A stretch of 64,000 bases of DNA from Nitrobacter winogradskyi Nb-255 (GCF_000012725.1 NC_007406.1:3004001-3068000), one strand, 5' to 3'; positions 19,053 to 29,914 are shown, counted from the first letter of the stretch. A program made the numbers and translations. Notes: generated from the letters alone by a model not told the origin.

Positions 19053-19433
19053 ATGAACATCATTCAGCAGCTCGAAAAAGAGCAGTTCGACAAGCTGTCG
19101 GCGACCAAGACCATTCCCGAGTTCGGCCCCGGCGACACCGTGATCGTCAACGTCAAGGTGGTGGAGGGCGAGCGGACCCGCGTGCAGGCCTATGAAGGCG
19201 TCTGCATCGGCCGCTCCGGCGGCGGGCTCAACGAGAGCTTCACGGTCCGCAAGATTTCCTACGGCGAGGGCGTCGAGCGCGTGTTTCCGGTGATGTCGCC
19301 GATGATCGACTCGATCAAGGTGGTGCGCCGCGGCAAGGTGCGTCGCGCCAAGCTGTACTATCTGCGCAAACTGCGCGGCAAGTCGGCCCGTATTGTCGAG
19401 AAGAAGACGGACCGCGCAGCCGCGACGAACTGA
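19053..19433 (+). CDS. rplS: 50S ribosomal protein L19
   Basis: 126 residues. I chose the ATG at 19053 ([11 protein letters not shown]), which has GGAG seven bases upstream; the in-frame ATG at 19041 contains that site. L19 lies at the 30S-50S interface. Family sequence [20 protein letters not shown] and [13 protein letters not shown] is clear. It is the last gene of the ffh-rpsP-rimM-trmD-rplS cluster and is followed by a strong terminator. Confidence 0.97.
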   Translation: MNIIQQLEKEQFDKLSATKTIPEFGPGDTVIVNVKVVEGERTRVQAYEGVCIGRSGGGLNESFTVRKISYGEGVERVFPVMSPMIDSIKVVRRGKVRRAKLYYLRKLRGKSARIVEKKTDRAAATN

Positions 19434-19464
19434 GCGCAAGCCGCCTCGGGTCCCGAAATGCACG

Positions 19465-19491
19465 AAAGCGCGGCGCTGGCCGCGCTTTTTT
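19465..19491 (+). terminator. Rho-independent terminator after rplS
   Basis: Perfect 10-base stem AAAGCGCGGC / GCCGCGCTTT with loop GCTG, running into TTTTTT. It ends the ribosomal/SRP cluster. Confidence 0.9.
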
Positions 19492-19509
19492 GTTGCGGCG
19501 GGCAAGTCT

Positions 19510-19608
19510 GAGCATGACCCGATCGAACTGAATTGGACCATGCTCTATAAAATACTGCCTGGTCGCATTTTCTTGCGGCGAACCGGTCTCCACTTCGCCG
19601 GAAAATGC
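19510..19608. repeat. Extragenic palindrome (family E), full copy
   Basis: Inverted-orientation partner of 4965-5061. AGCATGACCC...GGACCATGCT (19510-19544) is followed by GCATTTTC (19565-19572) pairing with GAAAATGC (19601-19608). The 435-base gap between rplS and leuC holds only the terminator and this element; frames on either strand here are repeat-derived. Confidence 0.8.
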
Positions 19609-19868
19609 CCTATCTATCCCGAGCGCCGCCGCTCGTTCGATTGTCGAGGCGGATGCGGCCATGGTATTAAAGACGCAATGATTACGGATCGGATCAGCAG
19701 CGACATCGGCCGCTTCACGGCCCGCATCGTGATCGACGATCGCAGCCGTTTGCCGGGACGCTTCTTTGGGCGGTTCGCGACTTCGGCGACCTGACACGTC
19801 CTCTCTTCAGCGACCGTCCCGCGCGGCTTGCGCGACCCGATTCAAGAACTCCCGATAGGTTCACGTTC

Positions 19869-21275
<1,407 letters not shown>

Positions 21276-21580
21276 GCCGTCTGTCGCCTGAAGGCATTTT
21301 CAAGCGAAGCATGATGGCCTTGCGCTCGACACCGCAATGAAGCACAACACCTCCATGTGATCGTGGCCGCATCGCTTTGTGCCGAACGACGTTGTCGAAG
21401 TGCTCTTACAATCCGCGCACATTCGTCTGACAAAACGAACGTCTGACAAAACGAGGCTTCCGATCAGTTTCCGCTCGATCACTGATCGAAAAGTTTTCAA
21501 CGAGGATGCGACGGCGAATCAGGCCCGCCTCAACTGGCGGGCTGCCTTCGCCGGACAATTCCGTTAGCCGTAACGACGTA
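21276..21580. other. 305-base gap, nothing recognised
   Basis: Between leuC and the Lys/Ala/Pro-rich protein gene. I see short direct repeats of the motif TCTGACAAAACGA (21425-21437 and 21440-21452) but no gene, terminator or known element. Confidence 0.4.
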
Positions 21581-22111
21581 ATGAAAACAGCCAAGACCAG
21601 AGCCGCCGCCCCCAAGGCGGAAAAAACCTCGCGCCCGCCCGCCAATGCGAAGGCATCGGCAAAGACGCCATCCAGGACGGCTGCCAAAGCCACTGCAAAG
21701 GCGGCTGCAAAGCCTGCGTCCGAGAAAGGCAAAGCCGCTGGGCCGGCGGAGGTCGTGGAGAGCGGCGGCACGGCCGCGCCGCGTGCGGCTGACAAGCCGG
21801 TCATGACCGCGCCGCGCGATGCACTAACCTTGCCGCCGAAACCGGCTGCCGCGATCACTCCACCGATTCCGGCACCCGTGGCTGCGCCGCCGACACCTGC
21901 CGCTACGACGATCAAGCCGGTATCCGGTCCCGCGGCGCGGGCCGACGTGCCGCCTGACGCCGGCTTTACGCTGCGGGTCGATGGGCATTTCAAGAACCAG
22001 TTCGAGACGCTCGCCCAGGCGACACAGGCCGCGACCGACCTGAAGTCGCGTTTTCCGATCCTGCGTATCGAGATATACGATGCCGCGAACAAAGCGCGGC
22101 TGCCGATCTGA
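21581..22111 (+). CDS. Lys/Ala/Pro-rich protein with a small conserved C-terminal domain (176 aa)
   Basis: Starts at the ATG at 21581 (MKTAKTRAAAPKAEKT). About 115 residues are low-complexity Ala/Lys/Pro, histone-H1-like at first then Pro-rich. The last ~50 residues (FTLRVDGHFKNQFETLAQAT through EIYDAANKARLPI) look folded, an alpha/beta pattern with conserved hydrophobics. The basic tail could bind nucleic acid; that is inference. Not recognised as a named family. Confidence 0.6.
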   Translation: MKTAKTRAAAPKAEKTSRPPANAKASAKTPSRTAAKATAKAAAKPASEKGKAAGPAEVVESGGTAAPRAADKPVMTAPRDALTLPPKPAAAITPPIPAPVAAPPTPAATTIKPVSGPAARADVPPDAGFTLRVDGHFKNQFETLAQATQAATDLKSRFPILRIEIYDAANKARLPI

Positions 22112-22227
22112 TCGGCATTGACGCCGATGACGTCGGGCCGTTGCGCGTCGAAGCTTTCAGCTTTTCTTTCCGGCCCGCACAGGCATATCCGCTCGCGATC
22201 GGACGGGGTTCAACAGCCGCGCTCGTC

Positions 22228-22533
22228 TCACCAGGACGGATCGAGGCCGTAGCCGAAGCCGAACGGAAAGAACGGAGTCACTTTTCCCGGCGCATAGTAG
22301 GATGGCCGTCCATAGTAAGGCTGATAGGGACCACGCACGTAGACGCGCGCGCGCTGATGGCGATATCCGCGGCTCGCGCGATGAGGGCGCCGCGTCGCTC
22401 CGACCTCGATCAGCGTCCCCGGCTGAGCGGAGACAGTGACGGCGCCAGGGACGGCCTTCGCGCTTTCAATGAACGCCACGCCACAAAACGCGATGATTGC
22501 CGCGGCCAGACTGACGCCCAGATATCTTTTCAT
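22228..22533 (-). CDS. Small secreted Tyr/Arg/Pro-rich protein (101 aa)
   Basis: From the ATG at 22531-22533 with GGAGCAA upstream. The signal peptide ends near AKAVPGA; the mature part carries RVYVRGPYQPYYGRPSYYAP and an aromatic C-terminus (FFPFGFGYGLDPSW). Small secreted proteins of this composition are common in Bradyrhizobiaceae and have no assigned role. The next minus-strand gene to the right is a second small secreted protein. Confidence 0.7.
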   Translation of the reverse strand: MKRYLGVSLAAAIIAFCGVAFIESAKAVPGAVTVSAQPGTLIEVGATRRPHRASRGYRHQRARVYVRGPYQPYYGRPSYYAPGKVTPFFPFGFGYGLDPSW

Positions 22534-22672
22534 GGCGATTGCTCCGTGGATCGACCGACGTGAGTTGTCATTATGACACGTTTCTCGAAAGATCCGCCAC
22601 GCTTCAGGGAAGGCAGGCCCGCTGCGCGGACCTGCTCGACATGACGGGAACCGGTTTCGCCGAACTCCCGGC

Positions 22673-22724
22673 CTGGAGCGTTTTCGAGCGAAGTGGACAC
22701 CGGTTCGCGTGAAGAAAACGCGAC
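22673..22724. repeat. Extragenic palindrome (family A)
   Basis: GCGTTTTCGAGCGAAGTGGA...CCGGTTCGCGTGAAGAAAAC GC: ends GCGTTTTC and GAAAACGC pair. Directly followed by a family D hairpin (22737-22773), forming the composite element also seen at 34268-34363 and 56121-56215. Confidence 0.85.
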
Positions 22725-22736
22725 AAAACAAAATCA

Positions 22737-22773
22737 TGGAGCCCGCTTCTGATTCTATCGGAAGCGGGCTCCA
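22737..22773. repeat. Extragenic palindrome (family D), strong stem
   Basis: TGGAGCCCGCTTC (22737-22749) pairs perfectly with GAAGCGGGCTCCA (22761-22773). It lies just after the 3' end of the His-rich gene read on the minus strand, so it could serve as its terminator. Confidence 0.85.
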
Positions 22774-22778
22774 GGTCA

Positions 22779-23063
22779 TCAACGCCAGTGACGATGATGG
22801 TGGTGGTGGCGATGATGATGACGATTCCAATTGTGGCGGTGGTGACGATGGTTCCGCCAATGACGGCGGTGATGACGTTGATGCCGCCAGTGACGATGGT
22901 GATGGTGTCCCCACTGCACGTTGGTCGTCAGCTTACCTGCGCCGCTCTGCCCGGCGACGATGCCCGGGCTGACCGGAGTCGCCGCCTGCGCCTGTTGCGC
23001 GGGGGCCGCGAAAAACAGAAGCGCACCGAGAGCGGCGAATCCAAGAATTTTCTTCAAGAGCAT
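22779..23063 (-). CDS. Histidine-rich small secreted protein (94 aa)
   Basis: From the ATG at 23061-23063 with a perfect AAGGAGG site. A signal peptide (MLLKKILGFAALGALLFFAA, cleavage near AQA) is followed by a short linker (TPVSPGIVAGQSGAGKLTTN) and a 43-residue tail in which about half the residues are His, interspersed with Arg, Trp and Asn (GHHHHRHWRHQRHHRRHWRN and on). Such a tail should bind Zn, Ni or Cu. Role unknown; metal buffering in the periplasm is inference. The coding strand is strongly biased toward CAC/CAT, so the antisense frame is a shadow. Confidence 0.75.
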   Translation of the reverse strand: MLLKKILGFAALGALLFFAAPAQQAQAATPVSPGIVAGQSGAGKLTTNVQWGHHHHRHWRHQRHHRRHWRNHRHHRHNWNRHHHRHHHHHRHWR

Positions 23064-23260
23064 GTAGACCTCCTTGAGTAGGACGGGTAACCGCGACGGC
23101 AGCAGAAGACTCGTCGCCGCGACGCGAGCGAGACGCGAGTGACAAGGCTATGAGCCAACAAGTGAACGCGACGTGAATGTGCCTGCGGCAAGATGCATCG
23201 AATGCGCGGATAGCGTGATCGGATGCGCGGCCACAAACAAACCGCGCTTCATGCGAACAG

Positions 23261-23599
23261 TCAGCCGCGGCGCCAGTAGCAGTTCATTCGCGGAACGATC
23301 ACTGTCCCGCTCGGCCGGAATTCCTGCACATAGTGCGCGGTGCAGTCGCGCACCGCGTCTGATCCCGGATGATAGCTCGGATAAACTCCACGCTCATCCT
23401 CGCGATAAATCCGCACGCGCGGACGCCGCTTGTGGGTTTGCGCCGACATGCCCGACGACACGGCGCGATCCATGTTCCGCGCGGCGGTTCGCGCTTGCGC
23501 CTGTCCGCCATACATGAGCAGCAACGTCCCTGGCACCACCAGCAACAGCAACGACGCCGCCGCCGTCACGAGTCTTCCCGCCGCTGTCCTGACGTCCAT
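23261..23599 (-). CDS. Hypothetical secreted protein (112 aa)
   Basis: ATG at 23597-23599. N-terminal hydrophobic segment LVTAAASLLLLVVPGTLLLM, then a basic linker and a C-terminal part with DCTAHYVQEFRPSGTVIVPR and MNCYWRRG, including two Cys. I recognise the C-terminal pattern as typical of small secreted Bradyrhizobium-group proteins but know no function. It is divergent from the zincin-like gene at 23726. Confidence 0.6.
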   Translation of the reverse strand: MDVRTAAGRLVTAAASLLLLVVPGTLLLMYGGQAQARTAARNMDRAVSSGMSAQTHKRRPRVRIYREDERGVYPSYHPGSDAVRDCTAHYVQEFRPSGTVIVPRMNCYWRRG

Positions 23600-23725
23600 G
23601 GCCGCGCCCCGATCACCCTGTTCCCCGCGAACGGTCTCCGATTGCCGCGCCCGCGTCAACCGCAAGACCGCCCGGATCGTAAAAAACCATGCCGTAACGG
23701 TGAAACACGGGTTAAACAGAGCTTC

Positions 23726-24127
23726 ATGTGGACCTCCGCCAAAGCCCCCTCGCTGAACGAGATGGAGACCATGGCGCGCGAGGCGTTCGCCCGCCTGCCG
23801 GAGAATTTCCGGCGTCTGTGCGACGGCCTCATCATTCGCGTCGAGGATTTCCCGACCGACGAGGTGCTGAAAGAAATGCAGGCCGAGAGCGAATTCGACC
23901 TGCTGGGGCTGTTCCAGGGCACGGGTCTGCCGTTTCAGAGCCACGATGACGTTGCCAGGCTGCCCAATATGATCTGGCTCTATCGCCGTCCCATCATCGA
24001 CTACTGGGCCGAGCACGATGAAACGCTCGACCATATCATCAGCCATGTCCTGATCCATGAAATCGGCCACCACTTCGGGCTGTCCGATGCCGACATGGAA
24101 GCGATCGAGGCGCAGGCGGTGGAATAG
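23726..24127 (+). CDS. Zincin-like metallopeptidase family protein (133 aa)
   Basis: From the ATG at 23726 ([20 protein letters not shown]). The zinc motif [11 protein letters not shown] is near residue 111; this is the short DUF1025-type family (minimal gluzincin/zincin fold) common in alphaproteobacteria and actinobacteria. Substrate unknown. No signal peptide, so cytoplasmic. It ends 83 bases before leuD. Confidence 0.85.
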   Translation: MWTSAKAPSLNEMETMAREAFARLPENFRRLCDGLIIRVEDFPTDEVLKEMQAESEFDLLGLFQGTGLPFQSHDDVARLPNMIWLYRRPIIDYWAEHDETLDHIISHVLIHEIGHHFGLSDADMEAIEAQAVE

Positions 24128-24210
24128 CACGGCATGTCCGCTACGGCATGTCCGGCTATTGGATCAGCGCCGGGAACGGGATAGAATGGCCACTTACGAG
24201 GATCCTCGCC

Positions 24211-24816
24211 ATGGATAAGTTCACAACGCTGGAAGGCGTCGCGGCGCCACTGAAGATCATCAATGTCGATACCGACATGATCATTCCGAAGCAGTACCTG
24301 AAGACCATCAAGCGCACCGGCCTGGGCAGGGGGCTTTTTTCGGAACAGCGCTACAGAGACGACGGCTCGGAGAATCCGGATTTCGTTCTCAACAAGTCCG
24401 CCTATCGCAACGCCAGAATCCTTGTCGCCGGCGACAATTTCGGTTGCGGTTCGTCACGCGAGCACGCGCCATGGGCGCTGCTCGACTTCGGCATCCGCTG
24501 CGTGATCTCCACCTCGTTCGGCGATATTTTCTACAACAACTGCTTCAAGAACGGCATCCTGCCGATCCGGGTGACCCAAGCCGACCTCGACAAGCTGTTC
24601 GATGACGCCGAACGAGGCGCCAACGCGACGCTGACCATCGATCTCGCCAATCAGGAAATACGCGGGCCCGACGGCGGCACGGTGAAATTCGAGATCGACG
24701 CGTTTCGCAAGCATTGCCTGTTGAACGGTCTCGACGACATCGGGCTGACGATGGAAAAGAAGGCGGCGATCGACAGCTACGAGGACAAGGCGAAGCGCGA
24801 GCGCGCCTGGGCCTGA
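24211..24816 (+). CDS. leuD: 3-isopropylmalate dehydratase small subunit
   Basis: 201 residues from the ATG at 24211 ([20 protein letters not shown]). It is the swivel subunit of LeuCD, with the diagnostic [15 protein letters not shown] segment at about residues 76-90. The upstream open frame to 24148 has no family resemblance and was excluded. leuC lies upstream at 19869-21275. Confidence 0.96.
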   Translation: MDKFTTLEGVAAPLKIINVDTDMIIPKQYLKTIKRTGLGRGLFSEQRYRDDGSENPDFVLNKSAYRNARILVAGDNFGCGSSREHAPWALLDFGIRCVISTSFGDIFYNNCFKNGILPIRVTQADLDKLFDDAERGANATLTIDLANQEIRGPDGGTVKFEIDAFRKHCLLNGLDDIGLTMEKKAAIDSYEDKAKRERAWA

Positions 24817-24965
24817 CCTTTCCCGAACGCCCGAGACGTCGCGGGTCCGTACGCCTCGGCTCGTCGACAGGTCGCGCCAGCAGCGTTTGCGGCCTGCCTT
24901 CGAAGGCCATGACCGGAACGTCCGGCTTTGTCTTCACCGTGCGGACAACAACGGATGGGTGCGAA

Positions 24966-25616
24966 ATGAACGGTTTCCCGCAACGCCTGATCGACGGCTA
25001 TCGCGCATTCGTCACGCAACGGATGCCTGTCGAGCAATCACGCTATCGCGCGCTGTCCGAACGCGGGCAGTCGCCGGAGACGATGGTGATCGGTTGCTGC
25101 GATTCGCGCGTTTCCCCGGAGGTGATTTTCGATGCCAGGCCCGGCGAACTGTTCGTCGTGCGCAACATCGCCAACCTGGTGCCGGTCTATCAGCCCGACG
25201 GCGCCGCCCATGGCATTTCGGCTGCGCTGGAGTTCGGGGTGGAAGTGCTCAAGGTAAAGCACATCGTGATCCTCGGCCACGCGCAATGCAGCGGCATCAG
25301 CGCCATCATCAAAAAGGCCGCGCCGCTGTCGTCCGGCGACTTCATCGGCCGGTGGATGGCGATGTTCATCAAGCCCGGCGAGGTCATCGAGCAGCGCGAA
25401 CGGGAGACGACGAAAGAATTCGCCACCCGTCTCGAAAAGGCGGCGGTATTCCGCAGCATCGAAAACCTGATGACCCTTCCCTTCGTGCGGAGATCCGTCG
25501 AGAGCGGGCATCTTCACCTGCACGGCGCCTATTTCAGCATCGCCGAAGGTTCGCTCTACGCGCTCGATCAGGAAGCCAGGGAGTTCCGCAGCGTCGGGGA
25601 TAACAGCCTCATCTGA
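24966..25616 (+). CDS. Beta-class carbonic anhydrase
   Basis: 216 residues from the ATG at 24966, hydrating CO2 to bicarbonate. Zinc ligands and catalytic dyad are visible: Cys44 or Cys45, Asp46 and Arg48 in GCCDSRVSPE, and His105/Cys108 in LGHAQCSG. Cytoplasmic, no signal peptide. In an autotroph it could support carbon fixation, but it equally supports carboxylases. It ends just before a perfect inverted repeat, convergent with asd. Confidence 0.93.
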   Translation: MNGFPQRLIDGYRAFVTQRMPVEQSRYRALSERGQSPETMVIGCCDSRVSPEVIFDARPGELFVVRNIANLVPVYQPDGAAHGISAALEFGVEVLKVKHIVILGHAQCSGISAIIKKAAPLSSGDFIGRWMAMFIKPGEVIEQRERETTKEFATRLEKAAVFRSIENLMTLPFVRRSVESGHLHLHGAYFSIAEGSLYALDQEAREFRSVGDNSLI

Positions 25617-25620
25617 GGTC

Positions 25621-25663
25621 TATAGCGTTTTCGAACGCAATGGATGCTCGCGAAAACGCTATA
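25621..25663. repeat. Perfect 13-base extragenic palindrome (family A variant)
   Basis: TATAGCGTTTTCG (25621-25633) and CGAAAACGCTATA (25651-25663) pair perfectly. It lies between the convergent carbonic anhydrase and asd genes and may act as a bidirectional terminator. Confidence 0.88.
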
Positions 25664-25711
25664 TGGCGGGAAACCGTGGCGGAGTCGGAAAGCCCGGCCC
25701 CGGCGGCTTGA

Positions 25712-26746
25712 TCAGGCGGCCTTCGGCTTCGCTCGGATCAGCTTGCGGTTGATCAGGCACTCGGCGATCTGGATCGCATTGAGCGCCGCACCCTTGCGCA
25801 GGTTGTCAGACACGACCCACATCGACAGACCGTTCTCCACGGTCGCATCCTCGCGGATGCGGCTGATGTAGGTCGCGTCTTCACCGGCCGATTCATACGG
25901 CGTGACATAGCCGCCCGGCTCGTGCTTGTCGATGACGAGACACCCCGGCGCATTGCGCAGGATGCCGCGCGCCTCATCCGCCGTGATCGGTTTCTCGAAC
26001 TCGATGCTGACAGCTTCCGAATGGCCGATGAACACCGGCACCCGCACACAGGTCGCGGTCAGCTTGATCTTGGGATCAAGAATCTTCTTGGTCTCCGCCA
26101 TCATCTTCCATTCTTCCTTGGTGTAGCCGTCCTCCATGAACACGTCGATCTCGGGGATGACGTTGAAGGCGATACGCTTCGGAAACTTTTTGTTAACCAG
26201 TTCGCTCGCGGTGTAGACCGCCTTGGTCTGCGCGAACAGTTCGTCCATGGCGTCCTTGCCGGCGCCCGACACCGATTGATAGGTCGCAACCACGACCCGC
26301 TGGATGACGGCCTTGTCGTGCAAGGGCTTCAGCGCCACGACAAGCTGCGCCGTCGAGCAGTTCGGATTGGCGATGATGTTCTTTTTCGTGAAGCCGGTCA
26401 CCGCATCGGCGTTGACCTCGGGCACGATCAACGGCACGTCGGGGTCCATCCGCCATGTTGACGAATTGTCGATCACGACCGCGCCGGCCGCGCCGATCTT
26501 CGGCGACCATTCCTTCGACACCGCGCCGCCGGCTGACATCAGACAAATGTCGGTATCGCTGAAATCGTGATTTTCCAGCGCTTTGACTTTCAGGGTTTTG
26601 TCGCCGTAGGAGACTTCGGTGCCGACGCTGCGGCGCGAGGCCAGCGCCACCACCTCATCCGCCGGAAATTTCCGCTCGTCCAGTATGTTGAGCATTTCAC
26701 GCCCGACATTGCCGGTCGCTCCGACCAGCGCGACTTTGTAACCCAT
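25712..26746 (-). CDS. asd: Aspartate-semialdehyde dehydrogenase
   Basis: 344 residues. Makes aspartate semialdehyde for lysine, threonine, methionine and diaminopimelate synthesis. NADP site GATGNVGREML at the N-terminus, catalytic Cys in NPNCSTAQLV, substrate-binding VATYQSVSGAG and the C-terminal His motif in FIGHSEAVSIEFE. ATG at 26744-26746. Together with leuC, leuD and leuB it forms a loose amino-acid cluster. Confidence 0.96.
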   Translation of the reverse strand: MGYKVALVGATGNVGREMLNILDERKFPADEVVALASRRSVGTEVSYGDKTLKVKALENHDFSDTDICLMSAGGAVSKEWSPKIGAAGAVVIDNSSTWRMDPDVPLIVPEVNADAVTGFTKKNIIANPNCSTAQLVVALKPLHDKAVIQRVVVATYQSVSGAGKDAMDELFAQTKAVYTASELVNKKFPKRIAFNVIPEIDVFMEDGYTKEEWKMMAETKKILDPKIKLTATCVRVPVFIGHSEAVSIEFEKPITADEARGILRNAPGCLVIDKHEPGGYVTPYESAGEDATYISRIREDATVENGLSMWVVSDNLRKGAALNAIQIAECLINRKLIRAKPKAA

Positions 26747-27142
26747 CGCTCAACTCTCCGAAGAAACGTCTCCGTCCCGCTCACGCGCGAGAAGGGAAGA
26801 CGCTGCGCTTCTAAGCGAGAAACGCCATCAAGACAACGCCGGACCCTGTTCCTCATCCTCCTTGCCCATGCGCCGGGCGCTGCGGAGAGGACGGCAGGCC
26901 GTGACCGCGCCGTGAAAATCATATATAGCTTATTTAAAACAGTAACTTAAAACCATATCACCGGCTAACGCGTGCTTCGGGCGCCAGGATTCTCAGGGCC
27001 CCACAGACCGGGGACCGCGCCGGGGGTCGAGGCAACATTTCGTCGTCATCCGCATTATTCTGGCAAGGTGTGGCCCGATTGGGCTTGTGGCGCGAACCAA
27101 CTGGGCGGTAAAAAGGCAATCACTCGGATTTGTGAGGACGCG
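26747..27142. other. 396-base gap with an AT-rich patch
   Basis: Between asd (minus) and a secreted protein gene (plus), so it holds both promoters. The patch at about 26915-26965 is far more AT-rich than the surroundings (ATATATAGCTTATTTAAAAC) and is the likely promoter area. No terminator or known element found. Confidence 0.45.
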
Positions 27143-27535
27143 ATGACCTTGAAAATTTCCACCGCGACCGGCGCCCCTAGAATCATCGCGCTGTCGCTTG
27201 CGGCGGCCTTCATCGCGGTTGGCTTCAGCGCGTCGGACGCGAGCGCCAAGCAGCGCAGGTACCTTGACCGCGACAGCGCCTATGGTCCGAGCGGCCCCAA
27301 CGTGTCCTACCAGTCCGGCCCGCGCACCCGCGTCTACATCTCCAAGCGCTCGTGGCTGGATGCAGGCACCGAAGTGTTGCCAGGCGAGCGCAAGTACACC
27401 GACTATGCCTTTCCGCCTTCCGTCGGTTATCCTTCGTTCGCCCGCGAGAACCTGAACCGGCCGATCGACCGCCAGCCGCTCAGCTCGCCAGCCGATCTCG
27501 GCGGCAGATACCCGACCGGATTCCCGCTCTACTGA
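27143..27535 (+). CDS. Hypothetical secreted protein (130 aa)
   Basis: ATG at 27143 after TGAGGA. Signal peptide cleaved near ASDASAK. The mature part, starting KQRRYLDRDSAYGPSGPNV, has RTRVYISKRSWLDAGTEVLP and ends GGRYPTGFPLY. I recognise this as a conserved small periplasmic family in Bradyrhizobiaceae, without known function. It ends 122 bases before the 3' end of leuB. Confidence 0.72.
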   Translation: MTLKISTATGAPRIIALSLAAAFIAVGFSASDASAKQRRYLDRDSAYGPSGPNVSYQSGPRTRVYISKRSWLDAGTEVLPGERKYTDYAFPPSVGYPSFARENLNRPIDRQPLSSPADLGGRYPTGFPLY

Positions 27536-27657
27536 TCAGCCCATTCTCTGATCAGCCACTTGCACTGATCAGCCGCTTGCGGGCATCGGACGCGCCAACC
27601 CGTCCGATCGCGACGGCTGCCGGGAATCCTGCCGCGGGCATGACTCCGGAGCCACGT

Positions 27658-28770
27658 TCAGGCGTGCAGCGCCTCAAGCTCCTTCACGATCGCCTCGCCC
27701 ATCTGCGATGTGCTGACCACGGTGGCTCCCTCGGACTTCAAATCAGCGGTGCGCAGGCCCTTCGCCAGCACGGCGGCGATCGCGGCGTCGAGCTTGTCCG
27801 CCAAATCCCCCCTGTCGAAGGAATAACGCAGCGCCATCCCGAACGAGGCCAGCATCGCAATCGGGTTGGCCAGGCCCTGGCCTGCGATGTCGGGCGCGGA
27901 GCCATGCACCGGCTCATAAAGCGCCCGGCGCTTTTCGGTTTTCGGGTCGGTGTCGCCGAGCGAGGCGGATGGCAGCATGCCCAGCGAGCCGGTGAGCATC
28001 GCCGCGATGTCGCTCAGCATGTCGCCGAACAGGTTGTCGGTGACGATCACGTCGAACTGCTTCGGCCAGCGCACAAGCTGCATACCGCCGGAGTCCGCAA
28101 GCTGATGCTGCAACGCGACATCCTTGTACTCGCGCTGATGCACCTGCGTCACGACTTCGTGCCATAGCACGCCGGTTTTCATGACGTTGCGCTTTTCCAT
28201 CGAGGTCAGCTTGTTGCGGCGCTTGCGCGCGAGATCGAAGGCAACGCGCGCGATGCGTTCGATTTCATAGGTGTCGTAGACTTGCGTATCGACGGCGCGC
28301 TTCTGGCCGTTGCCGAGATCGGTAACGGTCTTCGGCTCTCCGAAATAGACGCCGCCGGTCAGTTCGCGCACGATCATGATGTCGAGGCCCTCGACCACCT
28401 CGGGCTTCAGGCTGGAGGATTCCGCGAGCGCCGGATAGCAGATCGCCGGACGCAGGTTGGCGTAGAGCGCGAGATCCTTGCGCAGCCGCAACAGGCCCGC
28501 TTCCGGCCGCACCTCATAAGGCACTGAATCCCACTTCGGACCGCCGACCGCGCCGAACAACACCGCATCGGCGGCGAGCGCCTTCGCCATGGTGGCGTCG
28601 GTGATGCTGACCTTGTCGGCATCATAGGATGCGCCACCCACCAGCCCTTCTTCGGTCTCGAATTTGGCGATGCCCTGCGCGTCCAGCCAGCCGACCAGCC
28701 GCTTCACCTCCGCCATCACCTCGGGACCGATGCCATCACCGGGCAAGAGCAGCAGCTTGTAGGTCGCCAT
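27658..28770 (-). CDS. leuB: 3-isopropylmalate dehydrogenase
   Basis: 370 residues, oxidatively decarboxylating 3-isopropylmalate with NAD in leucine synthesis. Family features are [18 protein letters not shown] at the start, the substrate-binding Arg-rich region with [13 protein letters not shown], and the metal/NAD site [15 protein letters not shown] with [14 protein letters not shown] at 28768-28770. Fourth leucine/aspartate-pathway gene in the neighbourhood. Confidence 0.97.
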   Translation of the reverse strand: MATYKLLLLPGDGIGPEVMAEVKRLVGWLDAQGIAKFETEEGLVGGASYDADKVSITDATMAKALAADAVLFGAVGGPKWDSVPYEVRPEAGLLRLRKDLALYANLRPAICYPALAESSSLKPEVVEGLDIMIVRELTGGVYFGEPKTVTDLGNGQKRAVDTQVYDTYEIERIARVAFDLARKRRNKLTSMEKRNVMKTGVLWHEVVTQVHQREYKDVALQHQLADSGGMQLVRWPKQFDVIVTDNLFGDMLSDIAAMLTGSLGMLPSASLGDTDPKTEKRRALYEPVHGSAPDIAGQGLANPIAMLASFGMALRYSFDRGDLADKLDAAIAAVLAKGLRTADLKSEGATVVSTSQMGEAIVKELEALHA

Positions 28771-29071
28771 GATAAAATCCTCGGACAGTCATCATGACCG
28801 GGAAAGCGGGCATGTGTTGCCCGCCGACGCCCGGCCTATCCCTGCCTGCAAGCGATGAAGGCGGGATGCCCGGCGCAGGGCCGATCATGACATTGCATGT
28901 GACGCCGATTGCTAGGCCGGTGTCGCGCTGTTGGCAAGACCGCCATTGCGGCGGACTGTTCTACAGTCAGGTATCGTCGCCACGCGCACGCAACGTCGAC
29001 GTGGCGCGGCAAGCGGAGCCGCCGCGGCCGAACGCTGGCGGCCGGGCACGCCGTTGCAGTCCCTGACGTGC
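28771..29071. other. 301-base gap, nothing recognised
   Basis: Separates leuB from the 3' end of sodC, both on the minus strand; it should contain the leuB promoter. No frame here has a credible start. Confidence 0.4.
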
Positions 29072-29581
29072 CTACTCGATAACGCCGCAGGCGATGCGCC
29101 CCCCGGCTTCGCCGGTCGGATCCGTCTTGTAGTCGTCCGCCGCCGCGTGAATGACGATGGCCGTGCCATCCGGCTTCAGCACCGAATTCGGCTTGTCCTT
29201 GTCCAGCGTGATGGCGGTACTGACAACATCGAGCTTCAATTCGCCGGAAGCAGGCACGACGATGTTCGGCAGGTCTCCGGCGTGAGAGCCATCGGCCGCC
29301 ATCATGCCGTGCTTCTTGTTGTCCGGGTTGAAATGGCCTCCCGCCGATTTGAAAGGCGGCTCGCACTTTCCGACCGCGTGAATGTGGAAGGCGTGTTCGC
29401 CGGGAGGAATATCTTTCAGAGCGGCCTTGAGCAGAACGCCGTCCTTGACCTGAATCAGCTCAACCTTCCCGACCTCCGCGCCTTCGGCGTTTTTCAGCAG
29501 GGCCCTGGCCGAATTGGCGGAGACCGCAGTCACGCTCAGGGCGAGGAGAGCCGTCGTCGCGAACAGGACACGAGCGATCAT
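29072..29581 (-). CDS. sodC: Cu/Zn superoxide dismutase, periplasmic
   Basis: 169 residues with a signal peptide ending near AVSANS. Copper/zinc ligands are seen in [30 protein letters not shown] and IVIHAAADD, and the disulfide Cys pair in GKCEPP and RIACGVIE. It converts superoxide to hydrogen peroxide in the periplasm. ATG at 29579-29581; divergent from matB. Confidence 0.94.
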   Translation of the reverse strand: MIARVLFATTALLALSVTAVSANSARALLKNAEGAEVGKVELIQVKDGVLLKAALKDIPPGEHAFHIHAVGKCEPPFKSAGGHFNPDNKKHGMMAADGSHAGDLPNIVVPASGELKLDVVSTAITLDKDKPNSVLKPDGTAIVIHAAADDYKTDPTGEAGGRIACGVIE

Positions 29582-29822
29582 GGTAAACCTCCGCTGCGGA
29601 ATTCATGGCTTGGAAACATGGCTGGGAAAAACGGCGTCGCCGCCGCCCTTATAGCAGCAACTCCTCCCAGCGGCCAGTCACATCACCGGCCGCTGAGGGA
29701 ATTGTCATCCCATCTTCATCGGCCGTTCCTGTGCGGCAGTTGCGCGAAACCTTGTTCACAAAACGCGAGCCGGCCTCCCCGCGCGGCTGGCCGCATCGCT
29801 GCATTGCCTTGCAAGGGACAAC

Positions 29823-29864
29823 CTTGTTATCCAGCCCCTGCGCACTTGTTATCCAGCCCCTACG
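29823..29864. repeat. Two tandem 20-base direct repeats before matB
   Basis: CTTGTTATCCAGCCCCTGCG (29823-29842) and CTTGTTATCCAGCCCCTACG (29845-29864), two-base spacer. The 333-base gap (29582-29914) between sodC and matB has no gene. Confidence 0.75.
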
Positions 29865-29914
29865 CGGCCGCCCGCGATCACGCCGCGGGTCCATGATCGC
29901 CAACGGAAACCGTC

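Noticed and set aside
19315-19797. Minus-strand frame in the rplS-leuC gap
   Set aside because: Runs through the terminator and the family E repeat and overlaps rplS antisense; the peptide is repeat-derived (the same as the GlcB tail).
21406-22092. A 228-codon minus-strand frame opposite the Lys/Ala/Pro-rich gene
   Set aside because: Gly/Ala-rich shadow of a low-complexity gene; no ribosome binding site, and the plus-strand gene has a better start and a folded C-terminal part.
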